Of a DNA stretch of 6,013 nt, positions 5,625-6,013 are shown in pieces. Position numbers and translations under genes: made by a program. The stretch is taken from NCBI GenBank assembly GCA_022565015.1, contig JADFKI010000231.1:1-6013 (forward strand), given 5' to 3'. Position 1 is the first letter of the stretch, and every line of letters starts with the position of its first letter. This DNA is from Chloroflexota bacterium (GTDB lineage Bacteria; Chloroflexota; Dehalococcoidia; Lucifugimonadales; JADFKI01). The notes under the pieces were generated by a model. That model had not been told where the DNA came from, did not search any database, and saw nothing but the letters and a program-made list of their open reading frames with translations.

Positions 5625-5771
5625 CTAGATAATCACGCCCTCTTTGCGGAGCCTGGGGAGTTCGTCCGGGGACACGCCCGCCACGTTCATCAGCACGTCC
5701 GTGTGCTCGCTATAGCGCGGGGCCTTCTTGACCGAGAAGCCCACGACCTGTAACGTGAGCAGACGCAAATC
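5625..5771 (-). pseudogene. C-terminal remnant of a probable CaiB/BaiF (family III) CoA-transferase
   Basis: Read on the minus strand, codons from 5771 down to a TAG at 5625-5627 give 48 residues ending KAPRYSEHTDVLMNVAG then VSPDELPRLRKEGVII. This resembles the C-terminus of family III CoA-transferases, which typically end in an AP-x-x-GEHT-x-x-VL segment, a short linker, and an E-I-x-x-L-x-x-x-GVI tail. These enzymes move CoA between organic acids. The frame meets TGA at 5772-5774 and has no start codon or further similarity upstream, so about nine tenths of the usual roughly 400 residues are missing. Likeness is convincing from about 5750 downwards; the first seven residues may be unrelated. 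GC is about 67% at 5641-5700, unlike the hicBA island. It is probably a decayed or truncated gene. Assignment is by recalled family pattern only. Confidence 0.55.
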
Positions 5772-5788
5772 TCATGGCACACCAGGAA

Positions 5789-5794
5789 AAGGAG
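5789..5794 (+). promoter_or_regulatory. Ribosome binding site of the hydrolase gene (AAGGAG)
   Basis: AAGGAG sits 6 nt before the ATG at 5801, the best Shine-Dalgarno in the window. It supports a real gene start at 5801. Confidence 0.75.
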
Positions 5795-5800
5795 CCTCGC

Positions 5801-6013
5801 ATGACTACCAGCGCTCAAACTTACGACGTTGACGTCGCGGACGTCGAATATCTCCGGCACGGCGATACGCCCATATTGGCGCGTCTCTTCAAGCCCCGCG
5901 GTAGCGGACCGTTCCCGATTATGGTCGAACTGCATGGCGGAGCTTGGGTTCGGGGAAATCGTCTGAACGGCGACAAGGCCAACGAAGCGCTGGCTAAGAA
6001 TGGTGTGATCGTG
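5801..6013 (+). CDS. Alpha/beta hydrolase, N-terminal part
   Basis: The frame runs from the ATG at 5801 to the window edge, giving 71 residues with no stop. After a 15-residue lead comes VEYLRHGDTPILARLFKP (15-32), then PFPIMVELHGGAWVRGNR (37-54). HGGAW at 45-49 is the oxyanion-hole motif of esterases/lipases of the hormone-sensitive-lipase or BD-FAE type, where the catalytic Ser, Asp and His lie further on and are not visible here. The residues after it (NEALAKNGVIV) match the helix and strand that normally follow. No signal peptide is present, so a cytoplasmic esterase acting on small carboxyl esters is likely; the substrate cannot be told. The excellent ribosome binding site and return to high GC suggest an independent transcription unit. 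Fold assignment is good; the specific family is open. Confidence 0.85.
   Translation, partial: MTTSAQTYDVDVADVEYLRHGDTPILARLFKPRGSGPFPIMVELHGGAWVRGNRLNGDKANEALAKNGVIV

Larger units (their letters stand above)
5461..5800. other. 340-bp region without an intact gene
   Basis: The left half (5461-5624) shows no open frame of note, tRNA, strong hairpin or convincing promoter; its GC stays low to about 5620. The right half contains the minus-strand CoA-transferase remnant (from 5625) and the leader of the hydrolase gene (about 5772-5800). No intrinsic terminator for hicBA was recognised. Confidence 0.6.

Noticed and set aside
4674..5628. CCTAG at 4674 and again at 5624 as a target-site duplication around the hicBA island
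   Set aside because: A 5-base match is expected by chance, the bordering bases differ and no transposase or inverted ends are present.
5728..5754. Promoter for the hydrolase: TTGACC with TGTAAC at 15 nt
   Set aside because: Spacing is too short and the -10 match is poor; it also falls in former coding sequence, so support is insufficient.
5690..5935. Minus-strand 81-codon frame opposite the hydrolase start
   Set aside because: It shadows a gene with a strong ribosome binding site and clear HGGAW motif, and does not continue the CoA-transferase similarity.

Overview
The window shows the 3' part of a conserved bacterial transcription/translation operon, followed by a small accessory region. 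The order on the plus strand is nusA (5' end missing), rnpM/ylxR, infB, rbfA, truB, a hicB-hicA toxin-antitoxin pair, a minus-strand gene remnant, and the first 71 codons of an alpha/beta hydrolase. The organism is a bacterium with moderately high GC (about 60-65% in core genes by hand count of sample lines). The short IF-2 (608 aa), the NusA without the repeats of gammaproteobacterial NusA but with a long acidic then basic tail, and a probable CaiB/BaiF CoA-transferase relic would suit Chloroflexota, perhaps Dehalococcoidia/SAR202. That placement is inference from gene style and was not tested by alignment.

Positions 1-4667 are tightly packed. nusA and rnpM abut exactly, rnpM to infB is 32 nt, infB to rbfA is 123 nt, and rbfA to truB is 19 nt. 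The products act on linked steps: NusA in RNA polymerase pausing, termination and antitermination, RnpM in modulation of RNase P, IF-2 in initiator-tRNA delivery, RbfA in 30S subunit maturation, and TruB in tRNA U55 pseudouridylation. ylxQ and the DHH phosphoesterase gene often found in this cluster are absent. A perfect 8-bp hairpin near the end of rnpM is the only strong internal RNA structure noticed.

Positions 4668 to about 5620 form a clearly AT-richer island: sample 60-base lines hold about 38-50% GC, against 63-67% in flanking lines. It holds hicB (antitoxin first) and hicA (toxin) behind a non-coding leader rich in symmetrical sequence. The most striking element there is a perfect 17-bp palindrome, CCGTATTGACAATACGG, that contains a consensus TTGACA -35 box. 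It is a strong candidate operator for autoregulation of the pair. A cluster of GAACT/AGTTC repeats lies just upstream.

Positions 5625-5771 on the minus strand encode the last 40-odd residues of what looks like a family III (CaiB/BaiF) CoA-transferase, cut off upstream by a stop and by the leader of the next gene. A new transcription unit then starts at 5801 with a strong ribosome binding site and encodes an HGGAW-type alpha/beta hydrolase that runs off the window. The region after truB therefore looks like a recombination-prone junction where accessory genes meet a core operon.
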